The notes beneath the pieces are model-generated. The model saw nothing but the letters and a program-made list of their open reading frames with translations, did no database searches and was not told where the DNA came from. Positions 35,002-46,602 of a DNA stretch of 64,000 nucleotides are shown here, piece after piece. Numbering within the stretch: the first letter of the stretch is position 1; each line of letters starts with the position of its first letter. The stretch is from contig JARFJB010000534.1 of NCBI GenBank assembly GCA_036346205.1, forward strand, positions 4,297,501-4,361,500, read 5' to 3'. Position numbers and translations under genes: made by a program. Origin of the DNA: Vesta saturnalis (Eukaryota > Arthropoda > Insecta > Coleoptera > Lampyridae).

Positions 35002-36040
35002 CAGGGTGTTTCAAAAAGATTCAGTTACTTTCTAAGGTAAATAAAATATTAAAAAATAACGTTAGTTTGGTTAACAAACATGTGTTAAAGTTGCCCCAAA
35101 AATCCTTTTTTTTATTATCTCTGAAAAGGTTTAAGATGCCTAAATGAAATTTAGACCGCAAATGCTTTTGATTAGGTTATAAAAGGTAATGTTGACAAAT
35201 TTTTAATATTTTGTACAGGAGCGTCGCTAAAGCGGAGGGGGGGGGGGATATTTTTAATTTTTTGGGAAAAATAGTGTTTTTTAAACAATTTGCCATAAAA
35301 AAGATACTCTTGTTGAAAGTCAAAAAATTACTGGTTTTGGAGTAATTTGAGGCCGAATTAATACATTATTTAAAAATGAAACAATTAATAATATCCATGC
35401 GCGAGAACGAACTACTTCGGGGAATAATAATTATTGTTTCAGAAACAACTATGAGGTAAAAATATTGTAAATTATTTAGAACTTAAAAAGGGTTTTAATT
35501 GTATGACATTAACACAGAAAGGAAACAATTAAAAAAAAACAACGAATAACACAAAACAAACAGAAAAAAATTGAATAAGTAGGTTCGGGATTTTACATAC
35601 AGTCAAATTAACTTAATATTTCTTTTATTTTCTTATTTTAGACAAAACATGTTAAAACCTCAAATAACTTCAAAACTAGTAATTTTTTTGACTTTCAACA
35701 AGAGTACCTTTTTTTGTGTCAAATTGTTTAAAACATATTATTTTTACCCAAAAAATTAAAAATATCTCCATAAACAAAGTTTGGCGTCGCTCCTGTACAA
35801 AATATTAAAAATTTGTCAACACTATCTTTTATGACCAACGAAGGTATTTGTGGTCTAAATTTCATTTAGGTATCTTAAACTGTTTCAGAGATACGAAAAA
35901 AAGGATTTTTGGCGCCACTCTTACTGGGCTGTACCTTCCTATGAAGCATTTTCGGGCCCATGTTCATTAACCAAACTAACGTTATTTTTTAATATTCTAT
36001 TTACCCTAGAAATTAGCGAAACGTTTTTTGAAACACCCAG
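35002..36040. mobile_element. Fold-back MITE with ~350-380-bp inverted arms
   Basis: Both ends show (C)GGGTGTTTCAAAAA. Arms 35002-35353 and about 35660-36040 pair almost throughout; shared strings include AAATAACGTTAGTTTGG and TTTTAATATTTTGTACAGG. The ~300-bp centre is non-coding. A target duplication was not clear. It lies between tRNA-derived repeat copies 2 and 3. Confidence 0.8.
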
Positions 36041-36199
36041 CACGTACCATAGCAACGTGACCGATATGAAATGCGATTCGCGGACTCATATATCATAGTA
36101 TAAAAAAGTGACTGTGATCTCATTATATATAAAAAAAAACACACGTACGTACACAATTTATCCGTACATAAAGACTAATCTTGCATCGATTAGGGCTTG

Positions 36200-36273
36200 T
36201 CTCTCGATAGCGCAGTTAGTAGAGCGGTATTCTAGCAAAGCACATGTCGTACGTTCAAATCCCACTCGAGATA
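36200..36273 (+). repeat. tRNA-derived sequence, copy 3 (inverted relative to copies 1 and 2)
   Basis: It has a TAGCGCAGTTAGTAGAGC A box, the GTTCAAATCCC B box, loop CTAGCAA and ends CGAGATA. The upstream leader (ATAAAGACTAATCTTGCATC) is shared inverted with copies 1 and 2. Confidence 0.65.
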
Positions 36274-36794
36274 ATCTTTTTATTTATGTTTTTAAAAAAT
36301 ATTTTAATTACATAATTTACATGTGAACAGACGTTTGCTAAAAACAAATAATTCGTATAATTCACTGTAATGATTTGTTTGTTTTTTTTTTCTTTAAATA
36401 TATTGAAGGTTAAAATTGCGATTAGGAATTTTTTTTAATAATTGTGGACCTGAACAAGTGTTGCTAACGAACTCAGCAACACTTGAGAGGATGGATAGCG
36501 GGACATTGAATTGTCAAGAGATCCCTATAAACGGCTACCTTAAATTTTTCCATACCATAAGTGGAAAACTAGGGAGATCACTCCAGATTTTTTTTATAAA
36601 TTGAAAGAATATAACATATTTAGTTGTTAGTTACAAACACTTTTGAATATCACTGTCAAAGGATTACAACGGACAATTTAGTCTTTAAAGAGACGCCTAA
36701 AACAAATATTACTATCTCCTTCTAACACACTTGACACAAATACAGATGTTTTAAACGTACAGTGTCCGTCTTAGTTCACCACAAATAGATACAA
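36274..36794. other. Gene-free stretch
   Basis: It includes the tail of the tRNA-derived repeat (to about 36360) and otherwise unrecognised AT-rich sequence. Confidence 0.5.
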
Positions 36795-39429
36795 ACTACG
36801 AGGAGCGTTGAATTCAGGGGGGTTACCGGTGGGAATCTCCCCCGAACTCGCTGGACTTCCGCCCCGGACAAAATTTCTACAATTATTGGAAATAATAAAG
36901 ATATATTGTATATCGGTCTTTGATTTCGACGAAGTCATAACTTACGGTAACAAAATCATAAATGACACATAAACTTCCGGTGTTAGGTTCCCTGTGCCGC
37001 CCGCCGGTGCCGTATTCAACAGATATGCACATTACCACGTGTTTTGTTAAAATTGTTTCCATCTTATTAGGTCAGTCTGAGCGCAGTTTTCAACATTTCA
37101 GTTCAGTGATTGAAATTAAATGGTATTAGTGGTTTTTAATAAAATAAGACACCTAAACTTAACATATATACATTATACATTGTACGTTGGTGTTGGTGTT
37201 GTCGTGAGTAAATTGTATGTTTTTTGTAATATTTAATAGAAATACCAACATTAAATTTTATTTTAATTTTGCAATGTCACAAAAGCAAACTTTTATTTCC
37301 ACATTTTTTAACCAGAGGCAGAAAATAGATGTAGATAGCGAAGCCAACCTTTTGAACTCTGATAAAAAAATTTTAATGCGAGTGGCTGTTCTTCAAAAAT
37401 TGAAACTTTTGGCAGTAAAAGTAATGATAATGAATTGGGAAGTACGTCCCTAACTGTTGTTGATAGTGAAGTGAGAAAAGGCAGTTTCAACAAAAATTTG
37501 TTGAGAAAATATGACTGGATTTACTTAAATGAAACTCGAGGTGAAAGATTTTGTAAGCATTGTGAAATGTTTTTGAAACATGATTTGAAAGATGGTGTTT
37601 TCATAAATCAGCCATTTAATAATTTCCGAAAAGAAACCGGCAAAACGAGGAAACTTGAAAAATATGCGAATTCTGAGCATCATGCACGGAGTCTTGCCAT
37701 GGAAAAAATGCGGTTGCAAAGTTTAACAAAAACACTTCATGCTATTCTCAACACCGAAAGCGAAAAACAAATATGTGACAACAGAGAATCATTTTCTTCT
37801 TTTTTTAATGGTTTTTACTTTTTGGCAAAAGAAGGAATTCCCCATACGACAAAATATGAGCCCCTTGATAAAAGAGTGTTGTTGAAAAACAATGTAGAAT
37901 TACATAATTGGGTACAGAACAAAGTGATCGATCTACATATATCAGCAAAGCGACTAGCAGCGAATTTCTGTCTTGTATTGGAGAAACTTTGGACAAGAGA
38001 TTCTGATAAACTAAGAAATAAATATTTTGCGTTAATGGCAGACGAATCGACAAACATAAATAATGTTTCCGAATTAAGAATTCTGCTGCGTTACGTAGAT
38101 GACAACAAATTAATAAAAGAAACGTTTTGCGTTTAACTGAATTACAAAATCTAGATGCAAACACAATTACTGAAACTATTGTTTCAGTATATTGCTAGTT
38201 GCATGTGCATTTGATGGAGCAGCAACATTTCCTGGAAATATTTCTGGAGTAAAGCAACGTTTGTCGACTAAAGCGCAACGAGAAATACCATACATTCATT
38301 GCAGAGCCCACATTTTGTCGTTGGCTCTAACAAGTTCCCGCAATAAGCATCCTCAGATTAAGCGTACTTTACATGTAATAAAAGACATTTATAAATTATT
38401 TCATAAATCGTCTAAACGCGAAAGAATGCTGCATGATGTACAAGCAGTGCTAGAAGAACCAATTATGAAAATTCCAGAATCCATTGATGTGCGTTGGATT
38501 AGCAATTACAGATCCGTACATGCAGTCAAAGTTTGTTACGTGGCCATAATGATGACCTGTGAGCACATTCATAAAGATGGAGCTGATCATGCTTCCCTGG
38601 CTGAAGGAATTATGTTGGAAATGGAAAAATCCAGTTTTCTACTTACTCTCACTGTACTAAATGAAGCCTTATTTACAGTTTCGAATTTAAGCAAAGTTTT
38701 GCAAAAAGAAACGTTAATGCTTTCCAGTTTACCTACACTGATCTCAGCCACGCAAAACCATTTGGAAAGTATTGCTTTGCAATGTCTTGCTTATAATGAA
38801 GAGAGAGTACCGAAACTGCGAAAAATTAATAGAAAAAGCTTCTACCTCACGGAAAATTATTGAAAATGAACCTCAAAAAACAACCATGATATCAGCTAGA
38901 AAATTTATCGACACCATGATGGATCAAATGAAAACTAGGTTTAACGATAAGGCAGTTTCCTTAATTAGTTTAAGCGCTAAATTTGAATCTGCGGATGCAT
39001 TTAATAACGAATAATCCCATAATAGATAATACCGTATGTTCTTGACTCCAACATTGGATATGAAAGTTTAAACGATTTGTGTATTCAATTGTGGTGTATC
39101 AGTAGAACCCGGGTACCTTTCGCCATCTTGGATTTTAACGTCACAACGATGGCCACGTGGGAGACCGTATTTTTCACCCTTATTTTGATGGTTTCTTTTT
39201 GGAGGTCTTTTTCAACCCCTTGATGGAATTTTCATCCCTAATTATAGTCTTTTTGACAGTAATTTTTTTTGTCGTCTTATTTTATGGTTTCTTTTCGGAG
39301 GCCTTTTTTAGCCCTTGATTGAATTTTCAACCCTTTTTGTTGTACTAAGAGCCTTTTTAACAGCCATGCCTTTTTTGTAGCTGCTCACGTGAGGGGTGTA
39401 TTTAGCGTTTGGTCTCGGGGTTGGTCTTG

Positions 39430-39500
39430 GGTTTGGGATTGGTCTTGGACTTGAGGTTGGTCCAGGCGTTCGTCTTGGATTTGGGGACTGGGGCTGGGTG
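39430..39500 (-). repeat. Proline-rich coding-like minisatellite in the Polinton-like arm
   Basis: A GGTCTTGGGTTTGGGATTGG-type repeat reads on minus as P-x-P-R-P repeats. A shorter version lies in the right arm near 40801-40825. Confidence 0.5.
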
Positions 39501-39706
39501 ACGGCTTCTTTTCGGGGGGAATTTTTCAACCCTAATTGCTAACACTTATTGTAGCTACCCATGTAACCGCCCTTTTGCATTAGCTGCAGCATTGTTAGTG
39601 CAGGTTTAAACACCGTTAGGAAAATCAAGTTTATTAACAAAATTGAAGGAAAGCTTAGCGTTTGAAAATATACTATTATTATTATAAACAACAATACATC
39701 ATTTAT

Positions 39707-39829
39707 TTAATTACATCCTTTATCGGCCTTCTTCTTGAACCGTGATTCGTCGCTATCATCATCATGGTTATGAGACTCGTCCTTCTCCTCAATACTCGCG
39801 CGCGGGTGAACATTATTATGAAGCAGCAT
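39707..39829 (-). CDS. Small acidic ORF inside the Polinton-like element
   Basis: A 40-residue frame with ATG includes EEKDESHNHDDDSDESRF and KKKADKG. Its base composition is richer in GC than its surroundings. It could be the C-terminal remnant of a captured or viral-type gene. I do not recognise it and support is weak. Confidence 0.2.
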   Translation of the reverse strand: MLLHNNVHPRASIEEKDESHNHDDDSDESRFKKKADKGCN

Positions 39830-41742
39830 CAGAGTATTAGATGTTTTTACTAGTTAATAAGCTATAATCGCTCAAGATGAAGCGGATGAAGAAAATGATT
39901 ATTATTTCACCTAATACTGGACCTTATTGGTTTTTTTTTTGCAGCTGCAAATTTTTTAAAAATATTTGTAGGTACGTTAATGAGTGAGTAATTGTCACTT
40001 TCCAAATTATAGTAATGGGAGTTGTATAACTGTTTAATAATAACTACATTCCGTACAAATAGTTTATCGATATGTAAATTTTACAATCTCAAGGCTCAAG
40101 CCGTTTAATGTAACTTTTGTACTAATTTGCATGTTTTAAGGTGTTTAAGTACAACCTTGTATTATTTTTTAAAATAGGATTATTATCATCTTCACGAACT
40201 GTACATATCTGTTCATGCTAGAGCTTCATACGGTGAAACTAATTTTTTTAAAGCATGTTGTGAATTCGTTTTCTATAAAACAATTTTGTGTATGTACAGC
40301 ATATAATATTTTATTTACATTCCAAAAATTACTTTTACTCGATAACCAGTTTTATATCAATTAAGCATAAGTCAAAACATAGAAAGTGGTATTAGTGTGC
40401 CTATACGTGCAGCAGAAAACGGCAGTTATAACCTTAATTTATTTATTTAGTTGCACATATTTAATTACAGCTAGTGCAAACAACATATCTTTTTTAAAAA
40501 TATTAATTGTTTGGATACCGAGGAACTGTGTATATACAACAATTTTAACGAGAGGATGGTGATTAAAGATATTTCAAAGGTAAGCAACCAGTTTTAATAT
40601 TTGTTTAGAAAAATAATATTCTGGTTACTGTGTCGTGTAATTAACTTATAATAATAATTTTTTGCATTGCGTGTTGAGATTCATTTAAAATGACAGTGAA
40701 ATCTGATTATTAGAATACAACCCCAATGTATAAATAAATTTTCGTATAGGTAAAAAATCACAATCTGTAGATAAGAATTAAAAGAAATACAATTATGCCA
40801 ACTCCAAGTCCAAGACCAACCCCAAAATACACCCCTCACGTGAACAAGTACAAAAAAAGGCATGGCTGTCAAAAAGGCTCTTAGTACAACAAAAAGGGTT
40901 GAAAATTCCATCAAGGGATGAAAAAGGCCTGCGAAAAGAAACTATAAAATAAGGCCGACAATAAAATTGTTGTTAAAAAGACCATAATTAGGGATGAAAA
41001 TTCCATCAAGGGGTTGAAAAAGGCCTCGCGGAAGGTGCCTGGATTCTACTTGTATCCCAGTCTCTACGGCTGGTGCAGAACGATCATTTAGTACAATGAA
41101 TCGCATATGTACGAAATTTCGAAACTGAGGGACCAGAAGATTTATCAAACGATTTGGTAGAAGAGGTTATAAATTTATACGCGAGACAAAAGCAACGAAG
41201 AATTCGATTATTGAAGTGAGGTTTTTTTGCCATGTTTTTTGGTATGTCTTTATTTCAATAAAAAAGATATGTGCCACCAAAAATTCATGTTCCCCCCTCC
41301 GGGACCAAAAAGTCTGAATTCAACACTGACTACGAGTGTGCACGCCAAATAAAGCAAATGCAAAAGCAAATGTTGTCTTGTGACTGTACTGCGTAGAGCT
41401 ACAGTCGCAGATCTATGGTGTTTAGCGCGTGGTTACATTTTCTAGGTAACGGTACTTTCATGAAATGCTATCTTAGAGCAACAGATTCTAACGTGCTTGG
41501 TTATGGGATTGTACTGAATACGTTTTTGATTGGGGTAGAGGAGCGAGTCCAACGTTAGGGTACGTCCAGATGCAAGCTGGTTTTCTGAGTCAGACAGTCG
41601 GCGCCGGTCGTAGCGGAATCAGATCTTCACCGGAATGATTTGTTCATTCTGGTTGCATACGACCTGCTACTCGGACTGTTAATTTTCGTTGGTGTGTTGA
41701 GGGTGTTTGACTTTTTTCATTTTGTTATATTTTTTTTCCACA

Positions 41743-44110
41743 ATGGATATCGAAGATTTGATATCAAAAGTTCAGCTTAATCCTTCAATATGGGATAAGC
41801 GCATTAAAGATCATTCCAATAGGAACATCGTCGATGCCTGTTGGAAAAAGATTTCTTCAGAAATGAAGATCGATTTTAAGTGCAATGAAAATTTGTGATA
41901 ATAGATTAACACTTAATAGTCTTCACAACAAGTTTTATTACGCTTTAGCAATATTAAATCTATAGATAACCTATTCGGTATTATAAAACCAATTGATTTT
42001 GTTCAAAATAACTTTAGTATTGCACATACATATTGTAATGTTTACACTGAAAGTTTCATAAAATTAACTCCGAGCGAGGTTAGGTTTCCCGGTACATAAA
42101 ATAAAGTTATTTAAAAGTGCAAATGCCTCATTTTACATCATTTTACACGTTATTCCTGATACATTGCTCATTTAAATACCACAAAAATATAATCTGTACG
42201 TGTGATTAATATACGCTGAAAAATAAAAGAAAAGAGTTGATGAATAAAAATATAAATTGTGAATATAGTAACAATTTTTCTACAAAATAGTTGCAGTTAT
42301 GGATTAAAGGAAGTATTAATTGAAACAAAGAACTGTTATGAGACACATTTTAATTAATCAATTTTAGATAAGTAATTTACAAAATTTACAATGAGTCAGG
42401 TATGTTTTGCACTTTGGAAAAGGCACTTCCATTGATGCAAAATCCTCAATTTATTTAATTAATTTTGAGAGTGGGTATTCTTCCATGAACAAGGCCAACG
42501 AGTCCCTAATTTGCTTTGCTGAATTCTGTTGTCTGCCTTCTCTCCGCCACACTACTGATTCAATGATTCCTTGCACTTCAACTGCAGTCATGTGTCTTAC
42601 TATGACTTCTCGTTCTATTATGGTATTATGAAGTATTCATACGCACTTTACAATCATTTCTGTCAATTCGACATCAGTTTCTAGTTCTTTTGAAAGTATT
42701 CTCCATTTTGCGTAAATAATTCCGAACGCACATTCAACTGATTTCCTAGCTCTAGACAGCCTATTGTTGAAATTTCTATTTCTGGAATTCAATGTATTCC
42801 TCTTGTAAGACGTCATCAAATGAGGAAGAAGAGGATATGCCTCATCAGCCAACATAACGAAAGGAGCTTGGATATTTGTATTAGGCAACATTTTCGGTTC
42901 TGGGAATGTTATATCTCCACACTCAATGAATTCGTGCAAGTGTGATACAAGGAAGGTTCCGCTATCACTTTCTTTTCCGTATCCTCCACGTCAACAGTAA
43001 TAAACTTGCAGTTTGCATCCACTAGACCTTGCAGAATTATGGAAAAGAATTTCTTATAATTGAAATACATTGAGCCCGAATTATCCGGGCACTTTATTCT
43101 CACATGTTTGCCATCAAGACACCCGATCACATGTGGGAAATTCCAAAATTCAGCAAAATCGTTAGCAATTCTCTCGAAATCTTCTTTGGATGGAGTTGGC
43201 ATATACATTGGTTGTAACTCTTCCCATATTGCTGAAACCGTCTCTTTCACTATCATAGACACTGTCGATTTCCCTATTCTAAAGCTGAATGCCAACACCC
43301 TCGAAATGACATACTGATAGACAAAAACCTGAAATACTCTACATCAATGTAATTAATCGTCAGTAATCGGTTTCAGGAGCTATACTTCGGAAGAAATAGA
43401 AATATCTACGGGATCAATTCAGCGTTGAATGCAACAAAATAAAGACACCAAGATCTGGAGACGTTGCAGAAATGGCTACTGAACCCAGATGGCCTTATTT
43501 TAAACTCATGTTAGTTACACCTAGAGCGTCTTCAAGCAATTTAAAACCGAAAGCACCTACTGTTACAGACGATGGAGAAGATAAACGAGAAGATGACATA
43601 CGCCTAAATGCTGATGAACAAGAAACAGACAATATTGATTTAAATGTAACAGAAAGAGAAACTCCTAATGAGAATGTGATCGAAGTCCAGTCTAGTGGAT
43701 TGAACCAATATGCCAACCCCCCTGCAAGTCAACCTAGAAGGACGGAAACGTGTGACAGCAATCAACACACTATATAATGAAAGGAGCAGCAAAAAATTGA
43801 CACTATACAAAGCATTTTTCAGCGGGAATCTGACAGTGATGATGTAATGTTTTTTAAGAGCCTGCTGCCGTTTGTCTCAAAAATACCCACAGAGAAGAAA
43901 CTCAGATTCCGGAGCCGTATTCAAGAGGCTGTAGAAGAGTTTGCTTTCGTGGGAGGATGTTTGCAGCAGCCACCTTCAGGACCGTCGACAAGTATTCCGC
44001 AGCCATCCCCAGCTCTGTCAACGACTTCATATGATAGTAAGCCTTCAACAGTTGATAACTATTATCACCACTCGAGGAGCAATCTCACGGAATCAAGATG
44101 CATTCCCTGA
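41743..44110 (+). pseudogene. Harbinger accessory DNA-binding protein, MADF-BESS type, split
   Basis: The first half of a MADF domain (ATG at 41743; LISKVQLNPSIWDKRIKDHSNR to SSEMKID) ends by 41898. The second half appears 1.5 kb away at about 43376-43530 (KYLRDQF, KTPRSGD, PRWPYFKLMLVTPRASSSN). An acceptor-like GGTTTCAG ends at 43375. The tryptophan before KYLRDQF is now a TAG stop. A linker and a BESS-like motif (MFFKSLLPFVSKIPTEKKL, 43847 on) follow after frameshifts. In related elements the partner protein carries the transposase to the nucleus and to the ends. Between the halves lies transposase coding sequence on the other strand. Confidence 0.8.
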
Positions 44111-44726
44111 AAGCTCAACCTTCTCACAGAATCAAAATATGTATCATTCAGATTTTGAGCACAATTTTTAGTCAAGTTCATTTTTTCACTATTTAATTTT
44201 TTTTTAATCAGAGAAAAAATTCCTTTTTCAAATACAATTATTCATTCTTCTATTATAAACTAACAGCAGGTTAGTCCTTAAAATTAGTTAGTAGTTTACT
44301 TGAATTGTATCTATTTTTAGTACCTGATTAAAAAAAAAAAAAACTATTAGAAACACAGTGTTCACTTACCTTAAGGTGACAACCAATCTCTCTTCTGGCT
44401 GAATAGGAGTTTTGCGGTAATTCGCCCAGTTTTTGGTAAGCCTATGCTCAATTTTTGACGAAATAAAATGAAATGTATCCGGGCTCATTCTGAAATATTC
44501 GATTTTCGTCGGCAAGTAATTGTGGCAAAAGGTGTTTGTACTCTCCGTAAATAGAGCTTAATTTATTAATAGGATGTATTTCACTTCTCATTACGTTTAA
44601 CTTAATTGTAACGTTGTCACTAAGCAGCAAAGCTGCAGCCTGTACTCTTGTAAGTTTCATGCTACACTGATCCGTTCTGGTGGCAGCTCTGTCTGCGCTG
44701 ACAACCTGGTTGCATAATGGCCACAT
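42637..44726 (-). pseudogene. PIF/Harbinger DDE transposase, split and frameshifted
   Basis: The N-terminal part (44726-44370) reads EIHPINKLSSIYGEYKHL. A frameshift follows near 44497, then FHFISSKIEHRLTKNWANY and PEERLVVTLR, ending at a consensus donor (AAG|GTAAGT at 44370/44369). The catalytic part starts at a possible acceptor (CTATCAG before 43313): FSFRIGKSTVS, then GCLDGKHVRI with the first aspartate. A shift at about 42985 interrupts it. ADEAYPLLPHLMT (second aspartate) and RKSVECAFGI (glutamate) follow to the stop at 42637. The intron of about 1.06 kb contains the plus-strand MADF-BESS 3' half. Family assignment is firm; the exact splice acceptor is not. Confidence 0.85.
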
Positions 44727-44808
44727 TCTACCTGCTGCTCTGAGTCAGACAGTCTGCACCGAAAATCTGAACTGACTTTTAACAGCTTGCATCTTGAACG
44801 TATCTTTA

Positions 44809-46363
44809 GGCTGGCCTTCACCGCTTTAACCGCAGTTTCCTGTTAAACGGTTTGAGCAACAAAATTCGGTTTGCAGTAACAATTTGGCAACAATCAGTTT
44901 TTCAATAAGTGTGAATCATGTTCGCGATGGTGGGGAGCGAGCATAAGGCAGTAACGATCCAAACAGCTCAAATTGTTAGTGCTTCTGTTAACCGTGCTAA
45001 TTTCACGTACTAATATGTCACTTTTAGAACTTCCGAATATGGTTGAAGTACAAAAGAATTATAATCGCATTATAATAATTTATTTTACAAATTATCTTAA
45101 AAAAGTTAAGTGAATGTAGATCTTAATAAATTATAATGCAAATAAATAGGTGTATCTCATTAAAAAGGAGGAAAGGAACCTTCCATTACAAGACAAATGC
45201 GATGAAGAGACATTCAAATGAATGAATAAAAAAATCCATTTTGATGTAACAATAAAAGAAGTGTCAAGAGTGTTGACAGATGAATTAGTTTGGGGATGGT
45301 AGAATTCTTTCAAGACGACGGGCTCATAATAAATTATTGTTGCTTTGTAAAACGTTATTTACCGAAGTATCAAATAGTAATTAGCATTTTACACAGTTTG
45401 ATAACAGATGAAAGGGATGTGACACGATTATATTGTAGTACATATTCAAACCCTGATGCATTTTGTTTTCGAGAATAACATTAGAAGTGTAGATATAGGC
45501 TTATTTAAAATGCAGAGACTGCAGCGTTGCATCAGGATGCAAGTGGAATGCAAGTGCACTTCCCACGCGTTTTACAGAAACATGTATTCTCTTTGCTGTA
45601 TTTTTTACTGTTCGAAAGGTGTGAATAGAGAGAATCCCTAAAAATTGGTTGGTTATAGAGGTAATAAAATTCGCCTGGAATGTGAATAACAATCTGATAA
45701 TACAATAAAAACGTGTTTTCGTCGTTAAAATGATTCTTTACTGCATCGTGTAACATTAAGATAGTTCCTCTTTTCTGTAAAACTCAGTTCAACTATAAAA
45801 AAATCTTAAGTTAAACGTGATCTCCATCTCGCATAACGTATTCATATATCCGGCCGCCTGAGGCGCCGCTAGATTTCCCTAGATGGTGTATTTTACTTTC
45901 AAAAACAGCAAAGCAACTCGCGCTGTACACCTTTTTTTTTTTCTTGAATATCCAAATTTACATCTCTCTATTGTCTTCGCACAGTTTTCTTGTTTATAGA
46001 GGACGAAAGTTTATCACGTAAACCAACGGCCATTTTTATCGCCTTCAACCATTATTATAAACAATATAAAAAATTCCAGACATTTTCGAAAAATATTGTC
46101 CGCATTTATTTATCAAGTTCCTCAGCGTTGTGTTATTATTCTGTTTCGTATGTATTTATACAAGAGCTTTAGAGGATAGGTTTTTAGTTGCAAGAATTTC
46201 TCGCTAAGAGATATATGAACTGTTTTTGAACACGATCCTATAGCATCCCTGTAAATTTATTTCCGTGTGGCGGCATTAGCTGCGGTTGCTGCTTTATTTT
46301 TTATTACCAGTATTTTTCTTGACTTAGCGCGCACATAGAATACATTATATATCCTTCCAGTAA
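44809..46363. other. Gene-free stretch
   Basis: Only short random frames. A GC-richer spot lies at about 45850-45880. Confidence 0.6.
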
Positions 46364-46602
46364 ATTGTGTTACAAATAGTGATTAGGTACATCCTCTATC
46401 TCTTATTTCTTCACAAATAAAGACGGTAATCTAAAACACGAATCTTCACTAAATGGTGCGCGTCTCTGTTGTTTGACGTCATTCCGACGTATATAAAATA
46501 CTGCATACTAGATAAATTGCACCAGATTACTCTTCCTGCTATTTTCTCTTTAAACGAATAAATTATACAGTACGATTCCATCTCACGTTTATTCTACAAT
46601 TG
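46364..46602 (+). mobile_element. Probable solo LTR (231 bp)
   Basis: The sequence TGTTAC...TCTACA (46368-46598) is flanked by ATTG on both sides (46364-46367, 46599-46602), a 4-bp duplication as made by gypsy-type integrases. Inside are TGACGTCA (46474-46481), a TATA box (TATATAAAATAC near 46490) and AATAAA (about 46556) in promoter-to-polyA order. No internal retroviral-type sequence follows. Confidence 0.6.

Larger units (their letters stand above)
39095..41056. mobile_element. 1.95-kb non-autonomous element, Polinton/Maverick-like ends
   Basis: The 6-bp direct repeat TGTATC (39095-39100, 41051-41056) flanks inverted ends AGTAGAAYCCRGGYACCTT (19 of 23 bases match over the tip). Inverted arms continue as 39202-39410 against 40820-41027 at about 90%; the left arm has an extra 77 bp. 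A 6-bp duplication and ends starting with AG are hallmarks of Polintons, which have long inverted repeats. No polymerase, integrase or capsid gene remains. Other 6-bp families (IS3EU, Dada) cannot be excluded. Confidence 0.6.
37274..41220 (+). pseudogene. hAT transposase, frameshifted and split by an insertion
   Basis: The start ATG is at 37274 (MSQKQTFISTFF). After a shift near 37435 the frame to 38136 holds a TTF-type zinc finger (ERFCKHCEMF...EHHARSL) and ALMADESTNINNVSELRILLRYVD. The next frame, 38192-38863, has CAFDGAATFPG and YIHCRAHILSLALT. A third follows from about 38772 to 39014. The hAT C-terminal dimerisation block (PVSTAGAERSFSTMNR) lies about 2 kb away at 41057-41120 beyond the insert. 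Joining across the insert while keeping one TGTATC places it in an open frame with the 39070-39100 sequence. Several frameshifts, stops and the insertion inactivate it. Confidence 0.88.
36795..41336 (+). mobile_element. hAT element with 8-bp duplications, interrupted by a Polinton-like insert
   Basis: The 8-bp direct repeat ACTACGAG lies at 36795-36802 and 41329-41336. The element (36803-41328, 4526 bp) has inverted ends GAGCGTTGAATTCAG and, inverted, CAGTGTTGAATTCAG. Without the 1.95-kb insert it would be about 2.6 kb, a normal hAT size. Confidence 0.9.
41555..44808. mobile_element. PIF/Harbinger element with TTA duplications and two interleaved genes
   Basis: TTA at 41555-41557 and 44806-44808 flank inverted ends GGGTACGTCCAGATGCAAGC and, inverted, AGATACGTTCAAGATGCAAG (3248 bp). 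The direct 15-mer CTGAGTCAGACAGTC lies at 41585-41599 and 44740-44754, possibly a protein-binding site. Inside are a DDE transposase on minus and a MADF-BESS accessory gene on plus, the two-gene content of Harbinger elements. Both genes are damaged. Confidence 0.88.

Noticed and set aside
39308..39529. Proline-rich 73-residue minus-strand protein
   Set aside because: It follows a simple GGTCTTGG-type repeat in the element's inverted arm; coding status is unsupported.
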